Assembly: GCA_031284315.1 (NCBI GenBank)
Contig: JAITAB010000026.1
Location: forward strand, 1-64,000
Length of the DNA stretch: 64,000 nucleotides
From: Campylobacteraceae bacterium
Lineage (GTDB): Bacteria > Campylobacterota > Campylobacteria > Campylobacterales > Campylobacteraceae
Direction of reading: 5' to 3'
The stretch's first letter is position 1. Each line of letters starts with the position of its first letter. Below the pieces are notes generated by a model. The model ran no database searches. It was not told the DNA's origin and saw nothing but the letters and a program-made list of their open reading frames with translations. The position numbers and the translations under genes are program-made. This document shows, one piece after another, positions 10,824 through 22,929 of this stretch.

Positions 10824-12770
10824 ATGGCGCAAATTTATGAACCAAACCGCGCTTTCAGTAAAGAGGCGCGCATTAAAAACATGTGCGAATATAAAGAGTT
10901 GTGTTTGCAGGCAGAGGAGGATTATGAAGGTTACTGGACAAAATTGGCGAATGAAAAGATAGAGTGGTTTGAGCCGTTTCATACCGTACTTGACGAGAGT
11001 AATGCGCCGTTTTACAAGTGGTTTACGGGCGGAAAATTGAATGTAACACACCAGTGTTTAAGACGCCATCTTGATGTCAGGAAAAATAAAGCCGCGATTA
11101 TATGGGAGAGCGAATTTGGCGAAAAGCGCATCATTACATATTTGCAGCTCTTTTATCGTGTGAACCGCATGGCAAATTTGCTAAAAAATGGATTTGATAT
11201 CAAAAAAGGCGACAGGGTTATTTTATACATGCCGATGATTCCCGAAGCCGTATTTGCCATGCTTGCATGCGCAAAAATCGGCGCTGTCCATTCGGTAGTA
11301 TTTGGCGGATTTTCGGCTGAAGCTTTAAGGGACAGGATAGAAGACGCACAGGCAAAACTCGTTATAACGGCTGACGGCGCATTTAGACGAGGAAAACCTT
11401 ACATGTTAAAGCCTGTCGTTGATGAAGCGCTCGGCGGCGGGTGCGAATGCTGCAAAAAAGTCTTGATGGTGGAAAGAAATAAGGAGAGCGTCAATTATGT
11501 AAGAGGCAGGGATTATATATATAATGAACTTGTCATGCAAGAGTCTCAATACTGCGACCCCGAATACATGGAGAGCGAAGATCCGCTGTTTTTGCTTTAC
11601 ACATCGGGAAGTACGGGCAAGCCGAAGGGCGTTCAGCATTCAAGCGCGGGGTATATTCTCTGGGCGCAATACACGATGGAGCATGTATTTGACGTGAAAG
11701 AGAACGATACCTTTTGGTGTACCGCCGATATAGGCTGGATAACGGGGCATACATATATCGTTTACGGACCGCTTGCCATGGGCGCAACCACTTTTATATA
11801 CGAAGGCGCTCCGACATATCCCGATGCGGGGCGTTTTTGGAAAAATATAGAAGAACATAGAATAAATCAATTTTACACATCTCCCACCGCCGTAAGAATG
11901 CTCCATAAAGAGGGGGCAAATGAGCCTTCAAAATATGACCTTGGCAGTTTAAGGGTTTTGGGTACTGTCGGCGAACCGATAGACCCTGACGCTTGGGCGT
12001 GGCTTAGAGAGACTATAGGAGGAGGCAGATGTTCCATCGTAGATACTTGGTGGCAGACGGAAACGGGCGGACACATGATAACGCCGCTTCCGGGAGCCAC
12101 TCCGCAAAAGCCAGGATTTGCAAGCTTTCCGCTTCCGGGGATTTGTGCCGAAATTGTGGATAGCGAGGGCAATTTAACGCCGCGCGGCGAAAAAGGATTG
12201 CTCTGCATAACAAAACCATGGCCTTCCATGATAAGAACCATTTGGGGTGATTCTGAGCGTTTTGTGAAGTCGTATTTTAGCGATGTCAAAAAAAACGGCA
12301 AAAGCGTCTATTTCTCGGGGGATAGCGCGATAGTGGACGAAGACGGATATATTATGATAATAGGGCGCATGGACGATGTTATAAACGTATCGGGTCATAG
12401 ACTCGGAACCGCCGAAATAGAGGCTGTTTTGACGCACCATGAAAATGTCGCCGAAGCCGCGGTGGTAGGCAAGCCAAATCCCATAAAGGGCGAGGGAATA
12501 TTTGCGTATATCGTCCTGAAAGACACGAGCGGCATAGGCGAAGAGATAGAGATGATAAAGGAGTTAAACGCACTGATCATTAAACAGATAGGCGCTATCG
12601 CAAGACTTGACGAGATCAGGTTTGTGCCCGGTCTCCCCAAAACCAGAAGCGGCAAAGTGGTAAGGCGGATTTTGCGCTCCATCGCCAAAAATGAAGAGAT
12701 AAATCAAGATATCTCAACGCTTGAAAACCCTGCGATAGTGGAACAAATACGCATGCTTGAGGCAGGCTGA
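10824..12770 (+). CDS. acs: Acetyl-CoA synthetase
   Basis: 648 aa; [43 protein letters not shown] and [13 protein letters not shown] motifs; RBS AAGGAG. Confidence 0.97.
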   Translation: MAQIYEPNRAFSKEARIKNMCEYKELCLQAEEDYEGYWTKLANEKIEWFEPFHTVLDESNAPFYKWFTGGKLNVTHQCLRRHLDVRKNKAAIIWESEFGEKRIITYLQLFYRVNRMANLLKNGFDIKKGDRVILYMPMIPEAVFAMLACAKIGAVHSVVFGGFSAEALRDRIEDAQAKLVITADGAFRRGKPYMLKPVVDEALGGGCECCKKVLMVERNKESVNYVRGRDYIYNELVMQESQYCDPEYMESEDPLFLLYTSGSTGKPKGVQHSSAGYILWAQYTMEHVFDVKENDTFWCTADIGWITGHTYIVYGPLAMGATTFIYEGAPTYPDAGRFWKNIEEHRINQFYTSPTAVRMLHKEGANEPSKYDLGSLRVLGTVGEPIDPDAWAWLRETIGGGRCSIVDTWWQTETGGHMITPLPGATPQKPGFASFPLPGICAEIVDSEGNLTPRGEKGLLCITKPWPSMIRTIWGDSERFVKSYFSDVKKNGKSVYFSGDSAIVDEDGYIMIIGRMDDVINVSGHRLGTAEIEAVLTHHENVAEAAVVGKPNPIKGEGIFAYIVLKDTSGIGEEIEMIKELNALIIKQIGAIARLDEIRFVPGLPKTRSGKVVRRILRSIAKNEEINQDISTLENPAIVEQIRMLEAG

Positions 12771-12897
12771 GTTTTTCTGACATTGCAGAACGACAAGTTT
12801 TTGTAGAAAACGCATATCATGAAATTGGGGTCTCCAAAAGCGGCTTGTCCGCTTTTGGGGCAAGAAGGCAAGAATAGATAATTAAAAATATTCTCTC

Positions 12898-13034
12898 CGT
12901 CATTTCGGCAAAGCGAAGCAATCCATGTTTTACAAAGCAAAAAAATTATTATGAAATACATGGAACAATCTTTTTTATCCGTATGTTTTATTATTTTTCT
13001 GGATTGTTTCGCCGTTGCGCTCTTTGCAATGACA
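12898..13034. repeat. Palindromic/MITE-like interspersed repeat
   Basis: CGTCATTTCGGCAAAGCGAAGCAATCCA at left and TCTGGATTGTTTCGCCGTTGCGCTCTTTGCAATGACAG at right form imperfect terminal inverted repeats. Confidence 0.5.
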
Positions 13035-13327
13035 GAATTATTGTCTTTAATTTATATTAATTTCCGCCTGCATAGAAATGACGGAAAGCGCGCATGATTT
13101 TGTCTGTCGTTAAAAGTGGGAATGACAAAAATATACTCTCTGTCATTATGAGAAGCAAGCGGTTTTGCGGCGATTATGGTAGTGTTTGGGCGATGTTTTC
13201 TTCCATCATTCCCGCGCGCTCGGGAATCCAAAACAAAAAATTGCAAAAATATTTTATCCGTCCTTGATTTTGGCTTTGGAATTGATTAAAATACATGTTT
13301 GACATAAAAAATTTTAAGGAAATATAA

Positions 13328-14287
13328 ATGAAAATGGTTTTGAAGCTATTAGCCGCAGCGGTATTGTTTGGCAATTTGGCTTTTGCCGACGATTTTGACG
13401 AAGCTTATAAAGCTTACGAAAAAGGCGATTATGAAAAAGCGGCAAAACTTTATAAAAGAGCCTGCGATAAAGGAAGCGCCGCAGACTGCCATAAACTCGG
13501 ACGCATGTATCTTGACGGTAAAGGCGTTGAGATTGACGATATCAAAGCTATGGAACTTTTCAAAAATGGCTGCGATAAAGGATATGCCGACAGCTGCACC
13601 AATGCAGGATATATGCATAGCAGCGGCAGAGGCGTAAAACAGGACTTTTCCAAAGCCGTCAAATTTTATGAGAAGGGCTGTGATAAAGGAAGCGTTATAG
13701 GCTGCAGCAATTTAGGAAACACATATAAAAACGGCAAAAGCGTTAAGCAAGACTATTCAAAAGCTGCTGAGTTTTTCAAAAAAGCCTGCGATGGAGGAAA
13801 TATTGAAAGCTGCCATGAACTCGGATATATGTATTTTTTCGGCAATGGAGTAGAGCAAGATGATATCAAGGCTTTCAAATTGTTCGAAAAAGCCTGTGAC
13901 AGTGGAAATGCCGGCGGTTGCCATAGTCTCGCGCACATGTATTATAGTGGTAAAGGCGTAGAGAACGATGATATTAAAGCTTTCGAGCTATTGGAAAAAG
14001 CCTGCGATGGAGGAGTTTCTAATAGCTGCGTTTTTTTGGGAACTGAGTACAAGAAGAGTCCGTGGAATTTTGGCTTGGAGAAAAATGAAACCAAATCCGC
14101 TGAACTTTTCAAAAAAGCCTGCGATAATCAAAACGCTGAGGGCTGCCTTCGCTTGGGCTATATATATGAAAATGAGAAAAATAAAGGCAAAGCTATGGAA
14201 TACTACAAAAAAGCGTGCGATTTGGAAGGGGATCTGGCTATTAAGCAAGTAGCGTGCGGCTATTATGAGGATAAACTCAAAAAATAG
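13328..14287 (+). CDS. Secreted Sel1-repeat protein
   Basis: Signal peptide MKMVLKLLAAAVLFGNLAFADD followed by tandem Sel1 repeats (ACDKGSAADCHKLGRMYLDGKGVEID...). Confidence 0.92.
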   Translation: MKMVLKLLAAAVLFGNLAFADDFDEAYKAYEKGDYEKAAKLYKRACDKGSAADCHKLGRMYLDGKGVEIDDIKAMELFKNGCDKGYADSCTNAGYMHSSGRGVKQDFSKAVKFYEKGCDKGSVIGCSNLGNTYKNGKSVKQDYSKAAEFFKKACDGGNIESCHELGYMYFFGNGVEQDDIKAFKLFEKACDSGNAGGCHSLAHMYYSGKGVENDDIKAFELLEKACDGGVSNSCVFLGTEYKKSPWNFGLEKNETKSAELFKKACDNQNAEGCLRLGYIYENEKNKGKAMEYYKKACDLEGDLAIKQVACGYYEDKLKK

Positions 14288-14358
14288 AGAAATTTTCCAT
14301 ATATCTGATTTTGGCATCGGAGAATTTATATCAAACAAAAATATTTAAAGGAGGCTTC

Positions 14359-14475
14359 ATGAAAGCGGTTAAAAATGATGTAGAAAAGATATTTGAGCGC
14401 GTCCGTTTTGATTTTGACGAAGAGTCGGGACAAAAATCATCAAAAAACATCAAACAAAAAACATATCAACAGTAG
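14359..14475 (+). CDS. Short ORF (38 aa) running into the leader-distal end of CRISPR array 1; possible truncated gene
   Basis: RBS AAAGGAGG then ATGAAAGCGGTTAAAAATGAT... = MKAVKNDVEKIFERVRFDFDEESGQKSSKNIKQKTYQQ*; the stop lies in the first repeat. Confidence 0.35.
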   Translation: MKAVKNDVEKIFERVRFDFDEESGQKSSKNIKQKTYQQ

Positions 14476-15336
14476 AAATTAATTTGAGAGTCTAGACTGA
14501 GAGTACTACGGCAGGTTTGACGGCATCTACAACAGTAGAAATTAATTTGAGAGTCTAGACATGCCGCGCGAGAGCGTATCGGCTGAAATCTACAAAAGTA
14601 GAAATTAATTTGAGAGTCTAGACCTCGCGTTAGGCGGGCTATGAGTTACGAATATCTACAAAAGTAGAAATTAATTTGAGAGTCTAGACTGCTATCCTTT
14701 AATAATTTTATGGTCATCATCTACAAAAGTAGAAATTAATTTGAGAGTCTAGACACTGTTTTAGTCCCGTCCGATATTTTCTATCTACAAAAGTAGAAAT
14801 TAATTTGAGAGTCTAGACGCCAAACCGCAAACACAAACAGAAGCGAATCTACAAAAGTAGAAATTAATTTGAGAGTCTAGACATCATATCCTTCTTCGGT
14901 AGTTCTTAAATCTACAAAAGTAGAAATTAATTTGAGAGTCTAGACACATATTTTTCATCTCGTCTTTGATTAATTATCTACAAAAGTAGAAATTAATTTG
15001 AGAGTCTAGACCGCACTAATTGAGAGTTATGTCAGGCGCATCTACAAAAGTAGAAATTAATTTGAGAGTCTAGACGAACTTGAAGAGAAAGACTTTAAAG
15101 AGTATCTACAAAAGTAGAAATTAATTTGAGAGTCTAGACCCTGGAAAGTGCTCTGCAAATTTCCAGTATCTACAAAAGTAGAAATTAATTTGAGAGTCTA
15201 GACCCTGTCTTACCATAAACTCTTGAATAGAGTATCTACAAAAGTAGAAATTAATTTGAGAGTCTAGACTTCCATAGCGGCCCGCGTGGCGTGATTAGAA
15301 ATCTACAAAAGTAGAAATTAATTTGAGAGTCTAGAC
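14462..15336 (-). CRISPR. CRISPR array 1 (type V-A), 14 repeats / 13 spacers, crRNA sense on minus strand
   Basis: 36-bp repeat ATCTACAAAAGTAGAAATTAATTTGAGAGTCTAGAC (crRNA sense GTCTAGACTCTCAAATTAATTTCTACTTTTGTAGAT), spacers 27-31 bp; terminal repeat 14462-14497 is degenerate. Confidence 0.99.
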
Positions 15337-15520
15337 TTTACACATAAAAATATAGCACAAAAGAGGCGATATTTCAATGTATTTTTCACTTTTTTTTGAA
15401 AACATATTTATCCCCCGTCATAAATAATGCATTTGACATTGATATGTTAAAGAACCGATGGCGTCATCATATAATACGATTCGTTAAAACAAACATAAAA
15501 AAATTAAGACTCGCCTTTGC
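15337..15520 (-). promoter_or_regulatory. Leader of CRISPR array 1
   Basis: Near-identical inverted copy of the array 2 leader (35174-35356). Confidence 0.9.
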
Positions 15521-15716
15521 GGTTCATATCAAATCCTATTGCCAAAGTTTAAAACTGCCACAGGCTTTGCATTTAACATAAAAAACGCGCAAATTTTTGC
15601 TGAATATATATCGGATTTAACATATCGCCGGACTGCGAGTATTTACTCAAGTCCCGCATACTCGCAGCATTTTTAGATTATGGAATATCGGACAATTTTC
15701 GTTGTCCGATATTTTG

Positions 15717-17264
15717 CTACCTCACGCAGTCAAAGAAATAGTCTGTTTTGCCTGTATCTTTTGTCTGTTCGTCCAGATTGTCCAGCACGGCGTTTGTTAT
15801 CCATGTGAGAAGATTTAACGCGCCCTCGTACCCGCTGATGGAATATCTATGCAGATGGTGGCGGTCAAATATGGGAAATCCTATGCGGATTAGCGGCGTT
15901 TTTGTGTCTCTGTAAAGCTCTTTGCCGTAAACATTGCCTATCATAAAATCAACAGGTTCTGTGAATAAAAGGCTTCTTAAATGCCATAAATCCTTGCCAG
16001 ACCAGATATGAATCTCCTCTTTATGAGGACTTTTTTCAATAATAGCTTTCATGTCCTTTTCCAAATTTTTTCGCGGCGAGTTATGGCATAAAATATGCGT
16101 AGGAATAGCTCCCATTTCTATCAAAAACGACACAAGTCCCAGCAGAAAATCAGGATCGCCCCAAATGGCAAACTTCTTGCCGTGCATGTAAGGATAACTG
16201 TCCTGCATAGCGTCCACAAGCCGACCTCTTTGCAGCGCAAGCTCTTTTGGCACGCTTTTGCCTGTGAGTTCGGAGAGTTTCATCACAAAGTTATCGGTCC
16301 CGCCGAGTCCTATGGGATTTAGCGCGATATACTCCTGCGCCCAGTCATTTTTTACGGTTTTGCCGGTAGAGACGGTAGAGTATTTTTGCAGAGAAATCGT
16401 AGCTTTCGCTCTGTGCGCCGTTTTGGCAATGGCGATAGGCGTGCCGCCCGCGTAGAGTTTGTATTCGCCCGCAGGCGTATCCCACTGCTCTTTATGGTCG
16501 CCTATCATGTAGATTTTATCGCTGAATAAAGACGCTATTTTTTTTATCTCTCTCAAACTTCCAAGATATGTTTCAAATCCTGGAATGATATTGATGCGCT
16601 CTTCGTCTCTCTCTTCCCTGCTCTCAAGAGGATTTAACTCCTGCAAAATAGCGTTCATCATATTGTCATAACCCGTTATGTGGCTGCCTTGAAAAGATGG
16701 CGTATGCGCCGCAGGTATGAGCGTATCGTCAAGTTTGCCCTCTGCCTCTTTTTTAGCGCCTATTATGAAAGCGTTAAGGTCGTCTCCTATGACTTCCGCC
16801 ATATATGTAGTAGAGACCGCTATCATATCGGGTTTATACAAAGCTCTACAATTTAAAAGCCCCTCTTTCATATTTGCAAGTCCGCCGAAAACCGCCGCGC
16901 TTTCACTCATACTGTCGCTGACGCATGGAGTAGGCTCTTTGAAATGCCTCGTAAAATAACTCCTGAAATACGCCACGCAGCCATAACTTCCATGTACATA
17001 AGGCATTGTATTTTCAAAACCCAAAGCCGCCATGACGGCTCCTAACGGCTGGCATGCCTTAGCGGGATTTATCGTAATATGTTCGCGGGCAAAGTTTTTC
17101 TCTCTATACTCCCATGTTTTCGTCCACTCCGCAATATCCGCCGTTTTTTCGGGATTTACGGCCAACGCCGAACTCTCAAACTCTTTCTTTCTTTTCAAAA
17201 CCTCTTGATATTCAGGCTTTAAAAACAGCTTTTGTCCGTCCACTATTTGATTTATATCTTGCAT
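15717..17264 (-). CDS. nifK: Nitrogenase molybdenum-iron protein beta chain
   Basis: [47 protein letters not shown]; apparently uninterrupted, 515 aa. Confidence 0.95.
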   Translation of the reverse strand: MQDINQIVDGQKLFLKPEYQEVLKRKKEFESSALAVNPEKTADIAEWTKTWEYREKNFAREHITINPAKACQPLGAVMAALGFENTMPYVHGSYGCVAYFRSYFTRHFKEPTPCVSDSMSESAAVFGGLANMKEGLLNCRALYKPDMIAVSTTYMAEVIGDDLNAFIIGAKKEAEGKLDDTLIPAAHTPSFQGSHITGYDNMMNAILQELNPLESREERDEERINIIPGFETYLGSLREIKKIASLFSDKIYMIGDHKEQWDTPAGEYKLYAGGTPIAIAKTAHRAKATISLQKYSTVSTGKTVKNDWAQEYIALNPIGLGGTDNFVMKLSELTGKSVPKELALQRGRLVDAMQDSYPYMHGKKFAIWGDPDFLLGLVSFLIEMGAIPTHILCHNSPRKNLEKDMKAIIEKSPHKEEIHIWSGKDLWHLRSLLFTEPVDFMIGNVYGKELYRDTKTPLIRIGFPIFDRHHLHRYSISGYEGALNLLTWITNAVLDNLDEQTKDTGKTDYFFDCVR

Positions 17265-18724
17265 TTACGCCTCCTCCTCTTTTTTCTCCTGGAGCTTTTG
17301 TATGCACCCAAACAGGCGAATTTAACGCCATATCCCGCGCAAAAACCGCAAAAGCGTCATATCCATGATAATGTCCGCTGTAATCCCAAGAATGCATCTG
17401 TCTGAAAGGCAGTCCCATCTTTTGAAACACATATTTCTCTTTTACGCCGCTTGCCACAAGGTCGGGTTTTAACTGTTTCACAAACTGTTCCAGCTCGTAT
17501 TCGTTTGTATCGTCATATATCAGCGTAGCGCCTGCCAATTCGTCTTTTGTTCTTTTATAATCGTCCCCATGTCCGAACTCGTATCCCGTGCCTATTACCC
17601 GCATGCCCAAATCCTCATAAGCGCCTATAACATGGCGCGGACGAAGCCCGCCGACATAAAGCATGACTTTTTTGCCTTCAAGGCGCGGGCGGTATTTGGC
17701 TATAACTTCATCTGTCATTTTTGTATATTTTGCTATGACTTCTTCCGCTTTTTTCTGTATGGTTTCATCAAATTGGGCGGCAATTTTTCTAAGACTTTCG
17801 GTAGTTTTTGACGGTCCGAAAAAGTTATACTCTATACATGGAATGCCAAACTCCTGTTCCAAATGCCTCACGATATAATTCATGCCTCTATAGTAGTGCA
17901 AAAGATTGAGTTTGGCTTTGGGGGTCATATAGCAAGCTCTTTGTATGTCGCGTCTCCGCTCCACTGGGCTATTACTCTTAAGCCTATCTCTTCAAGCAAA
18001 ATCCTTGAACTCCATGCGTCTCCGCCTATATTGTAATCGCCGATGATTACCACATCGTAAGGCGTGCTCTCAAAATCTTTTCTGTAAGATGTGTCGCTTA
18101 ACACCTCGTCTCTTAACATATCGTTTGCGATGTGATGTCCCAAACTTTGCGAAACTCCTCTGAAACCCTCGCATGAGACCGCAACAACGGGCTTGCCGCT
18201 CTCTTTTTTGTAGGCTCTGGCGACTGCTTGGATATCGTCTCCGATAAGTCCGACGGGACACTCGCTTTGAACGGTTATGCCGTTATTTAACGGAAAAAGC
18301 GAATCCAGCTCGGCAAGCGCGGCTTTTAACTTTTTATCTCCGCCGAAAACTATATCTTTTTCATTATAATCGGTCGTAAAATTCATCGTAACAAAAGTAT
18401 CCACGCCCGTTACTCCGACATAGTAATTTCTCCTACCCGCACGGCTATACTGCCCGCAGCCGATAGGTCCGTGAGATATATGTATCATATCTTTCACGGG
18501 TCCCCAAACAACGCCTTTGCTTCCAGCGTATGCACAGCCCTTTGACTCATAACGCCCGGAACCGTCTGCTTGTTGCTTTTTATTGAGTCGCATGCGCCTT
18601 TCACGCCTTCGGGCAAATCAACGCCGAGATGTTTTGCCCTATCTTTCCCGGCTTTTTCGGGATATGCTTTGAGCGCCTCTTCTATGGCGGCTCGCTGCAA
18701 ATTTTCCAGTATTTCCGTCGTCAT
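17212..18724 (-). pseudogene. nifD: Nitrogenase molybdenum-iron protein alpha chain, split by frameshifts
   Basis: NifD sequence is spread over ORFs 18494..18724 (...PGVMSQR), 17925..18593 ([32 protein letters not shown]...) and 17212..17964 ([20 protein letters not shown]...); an additional slip is possible near the C-terminus. Confidence 0.88.
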
Positions 18725-18766
18725 TGTAAATCCTTAATTTTTAATTAAACTCATGCAACTTTAACT

Positions 18767-19108
18767 CTACAGATTCATGTCGTCAAGTTTTTTGCAAATT
18801 TCCGCCGTCTTTCCGCCGTCAACCGCTTTGCTTATTTCGCTGATTTGGTACTTGTTGGTATAAAAAACCATTTTATACTCGCCTCTGATTTCTGATTTTT
18901 TATAATAATCAACAAAAGCGGTGAACAAAAATGTGCCTTTCTCAACGCTGATAGTTTCAAGCTGTTTGCCCTCTCTTGTTTCGCTTGTAAGCTCCACCGT
19001 GCTGTAAGACGAAAGGTCGCCCGCTCCCGAGATGACCTTTTCTATAACTTTGTTAAACTCTATTTTGTTTCCTTTGCTTGCAGGAAAGTAATAACCGCAA
19101 ATAAACAT
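18767..19108 (-). CDS. Hypothetical protein encoded between nifH and nifD (113 aa)
   Basis: MFICGYYFPASKGNKIEFNKVIEKVISGAGDLSSYSTVELTSETREGKQLETISVEKGT...; preceded by AAGGAGA. Confidence 0.7.
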   Translation of the reverse strand: MFICGYYFPASKGNKIEFNKVIEKVISGAGDLSSYSTVELTSETREGKQLETISVEKGTFLFTAFVDYYKKSEIRGEYKMVFYTNKYQISEISKAVDGGKTAEICKKLDDMNL

Positions 19109-19128
19109 TTGTATCTCCTTATATTTAT

Positions 19129-20116
<988 letters not shown>

Positions 20117-20231
20117 TTAAAAACAACCCAAAATATGCGAAAAATTGCAAAAATATTTTATCTGCCCTTGATTTTCGCTTTTGAATTTATTAAAATAATA
20201 TCCTGAATAAAAAATATCCAAAGGAAGCAAA

Positions 20232-20759
20232 ATGAAAACGGTTTTGAAATTGTTAATGGCTATGGCGTTATTTGGCAGTTTGGCTTTGGCTGATGATATT
20301 GAAGCTGAAAAAGACAAAATAATGCGCAGTTTGCAGGCTTTTAATTATTTTATTGAAGCCGATAAAGCTTACAAAAAAGGCAATTATCAAGAAGCAGTAA
20401 AACTCTTTAAAAAATCCTGCGATGGAGGAGTTGCTTGGGGCTGCGCAGGTTTGGGATACATGTATGAATATGGTCAAGGTGTTAAGCAGGATTATTTCAA
20501 GTCCGTTGAATTTTATAAAAAAGGTTGTGATGATGAAAAGGTCGGTGGCTGCACAGGTTTGGGATACATGTATTATGAAGGTAAAGGTGTTAAGCAAGAC
20601 TATTTCAAAGCGGTGGAACTCTATAAAAAAGGCTGCAATGGAGGAAATGCTCTTGGCTGCGGTTTTTTGGGATACATGTATGAATATGGTCAAGGCGTAA
20701 AAAAAGAGACAAATAAAGCTCTTGAATACTACGGTAAAGCGTGCGATATGAAATTGTAA
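20232..20759 (+). CDS. Secreted Sel1-repeat protein
   Basis: MKTVLKLLMAMALFGSLALADD signal peptide plus Sel1 repeats (GCAGLGYMYEYGQGVKQDYFKSVEFYKKGC). Confidence 0.92.
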   Translation: MKTVLKLLMAMALFGSLALADDIEAEKDKIMRSLQAFNYFIEADKAYKKGNYQEAVKLFKKSCDGGVAWGCAGLGYMYEYGQGVKQDYFKSVEFYKKGCDDEKVGGCTGLGYMYYEGKGVKQDYFKAVELYKKGCNGGNALGCGFLGYMYEYGQGVKKETNKALEYYGKACDMKL

Positions 20760-20888
20760 CAAGGGTGCGAAAATTACGCAAGATTGAAAAAATAACAATA
20801 CCATAAAAGCAATTGTTGTTATTTCGTCATCTAAAATCCTGCATATATTCAATAAAATCCCTCTCAATTTAAAAATAATTGCTGTTAT

Positions 20889-20952
20889 TTCGTCATTCCC
20901 GCGCGAGTGATAGCCTTTCATGGAAAGCTCATCACGAGGCAGGCGGGAATCC
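20889..20952. repeat. Interspersed palindromic repeat (copy a)
   Basis: CGTCATTCCCGCGCGAGTGATAGCCTTTCATGGAAAGCTCATCACGAGGCAGGCGGGAATCCAA. Confidence 0.75.
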
Positions 20953-21136
20953 AAACCTTTGTCATTGCGGACAAAACAACCTGCTTTCCGTCATTGCGAG
21001 CCGAAGAATGCGGCATGGCAATCCAGAAAAATAAAAAAAAATCAAGAAATAATGCAAAAAATCGCGAGAGATTTTACCTGCGCTTGATTTTGATTTTAAA
21101 ATTGATTAAAATAAAAAAAATATCTAAGGAAGCAAA

Positions 21137-21541
21137 ATGAAAACAGTTTTGAAGTGGTTAATCGGCGCGGTACTGTTTGGCAATTTGGCTTTGGCTGGTG
21201 ATTTTGACGAAGCCGAAAAAAAATACGGAAAAGGCGATTATGAAAAAGCGGCAAAACTTTTTAAACAATCCTGCGATGCAGGCGTTGCTGAGAGCTGCTA
21301 TAATTTGGGATACATGTATAATAACGGCGAAGGCGTAAAGTATGACCATTTTAAAGCGGTGGAATTATATAAAAAAGGCTGCGATGGAGGAAGCGCTCTG
21401 GGCTGCATCAGTTTGGGAGTTTCTTATGAATTCGGCGAAGGCGCAAGAGAAGATATAGATAAAGCTCTTGAATATTACGGCAAAGCATGTAATATGAAGT
21501 CGCTGTTCGGCTGCGAAAATTACGCAAGATTGAAAAAATAA
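21137..21541 (+). CDS. Secreted Sel1-repeat protein
   Basis: MKTVLKWLIGAVLFGNLALAGD signal peptide plus Sel1 repeats. Confidence 0.92.
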   Translation: MKTVLKWLIGAVLFGNLALAGDFDEAEKKYGKGDYEKAAKLFKQSCDAGVAESCYNLGYMYNNGEGVKYDHFKAVELYKKGCDGGSALGCISLGVSYEFGEGAREDIDKALEYYGKACNMKSLFGCENYARLKK

Positions 21542-21575
21542 CAATACCATAAAAGCAATTGTTGTTATTTTTTCG

Positions 21576-21638
21576 TCATTCCCGCGCGAGTGATAGCCTT
21601 TCATAGAAAGCTCATCACGAGGCAGGCGGGAATCCAAA
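21576..21638. repeat. Interspersed palindromic repeat (copy b)
   Basis: CGTCATTCCCGCGCGAGTGATAGCCTTTCATAGAAAGCTCATCACGAGGCAGGCGGGAATCCAA, almost identical to copies a and c. Confidence 0.75.
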
Positions 21639-21759
21639 TAATGGACTCCCGTTTTCACGGGAGTGACGGAATGGTTTGTCGTTGCAAGTAAAACGGCAAA
21701 CAATTTATGCTTTTGTCATTCTCGCAATCGAGTGACAAATAAAGCGTTGCGCCCACTCT

Positions 21760-21822
21760 GTCATTCCCGCGCGAGTGATAGCCTTTCATAGAAAGCTCAT
21801 CACGAGGCAGGCTGGAATCCAA
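21760..21822. repeat. Interspersed palindromic repeat (copy c)
   Basis: TGTCATTCCCGCGCGAGTGATAGCCTTTCATAGAAAGCTCATCACGAGGCAGGCTGGAATCCAA. Confidence 0.75.
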
Positions 21823-22276
21823 TTCAAGCACAAATTATCAACTTTAAATTTAACCGTTTGTTTTGTTCAATTGCTTTGTTGGATGTTTTATAATGATTCG
21901 CGTATCTCCGTGCTGTTTTCAACGGCTCGCAATAATAAAAGGCGTGTCGTTAAAAGTTTGGATTCCCGCCTGCGCGGGAATTACAGAGGACAGACACGGA
22001 TAAAACTCATAGAGAGAAGCAGGAAAAAAACCACGCGAATGCAAGCTCCCATGAGAAGCGAAGTTTTAAGACCATTGCTTCCAAAAAGTATTAAAATGTC
22101 AAACAACTTATATTTTTTAAATAGATTTATTGTTTTTGATTTTTCTGGATTGTCGTGCCTTGCATGCGTTTTTTTCAGTATTTGATTACCTTGCGGTGCT
22201 TGGCGCGGATAAAATAAAACCTTGACAAACTTTGCCGGCTATTGCCTTGTCAAATTCTTCACTTTAATTACATTTT

Positions 22277-22563
22277 TTTAAATGCTATTCTTTAATACTT
22301 TATAACTTTCGCACCTTTTTTGCAATTTCATACTGCATGTTTTGTTAAAGTATTCAAGAGCTTTGCCTGTGTCCTGCCTTATGTCTCTTCGCCGTTACCA
22401 TACATGACGCCCAGAGATTGTAGCAACCAAAAGCTTCTCCCCATTCGCAGGCTTTTTCATAATTGCTGTTCGCATACGCCTTTTTGGCTTCGCCAATATC
22501 GTCGCAAAATCCAGATTGTCAAATAACGCCATAGCCGTTAGCCGCCTCAAAACCGTTTTCATC
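22277..22563 (-). pseudogene. Decayed secreted Sel1-repeat paralog
   Basis: Minus strand encodes MKTVLRRLTAMALFDNLDFA... then frame-shifted pieces of a Sel1 unit and a C-terminal GKALEYFNKTCSMKLQKRCESYKVLKNS-like tail, matching the tail of 20232..20759. Confidence 0.7.
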
Positions 22564-22929
22564 GCAATTTCCTTAAAAAAATTTCTTAAAACTAAAATCA
22601 AGAATAAATTGAAAATATTTTTATAAATTTCTTTTGTATTTTGTAATTTTTGCAGCAGTTACATGGAATTTAAGGAAAATGTATCGGCATGAACGATAGA
22701 TTTTTACAAATGCATGCAGTAAATAAATGGAGTTTTAAAGAGCGGTTTAAAAAGATAAAAAGCCGCTTATTGCCGCGTGCATAAAAAATTGCTTGTCAAA
22801 TTTTCAAATCTCAAAAATTGAAGCGGGGACGCTTTTTAAATCGCCCCCATGTTATCTTTTGCGGCTGCCAAAAATGACTTTTATTTTACCGTTTGCCGCT
22901 TTTAATTGCAAATTTAACTTAAAAAAATA

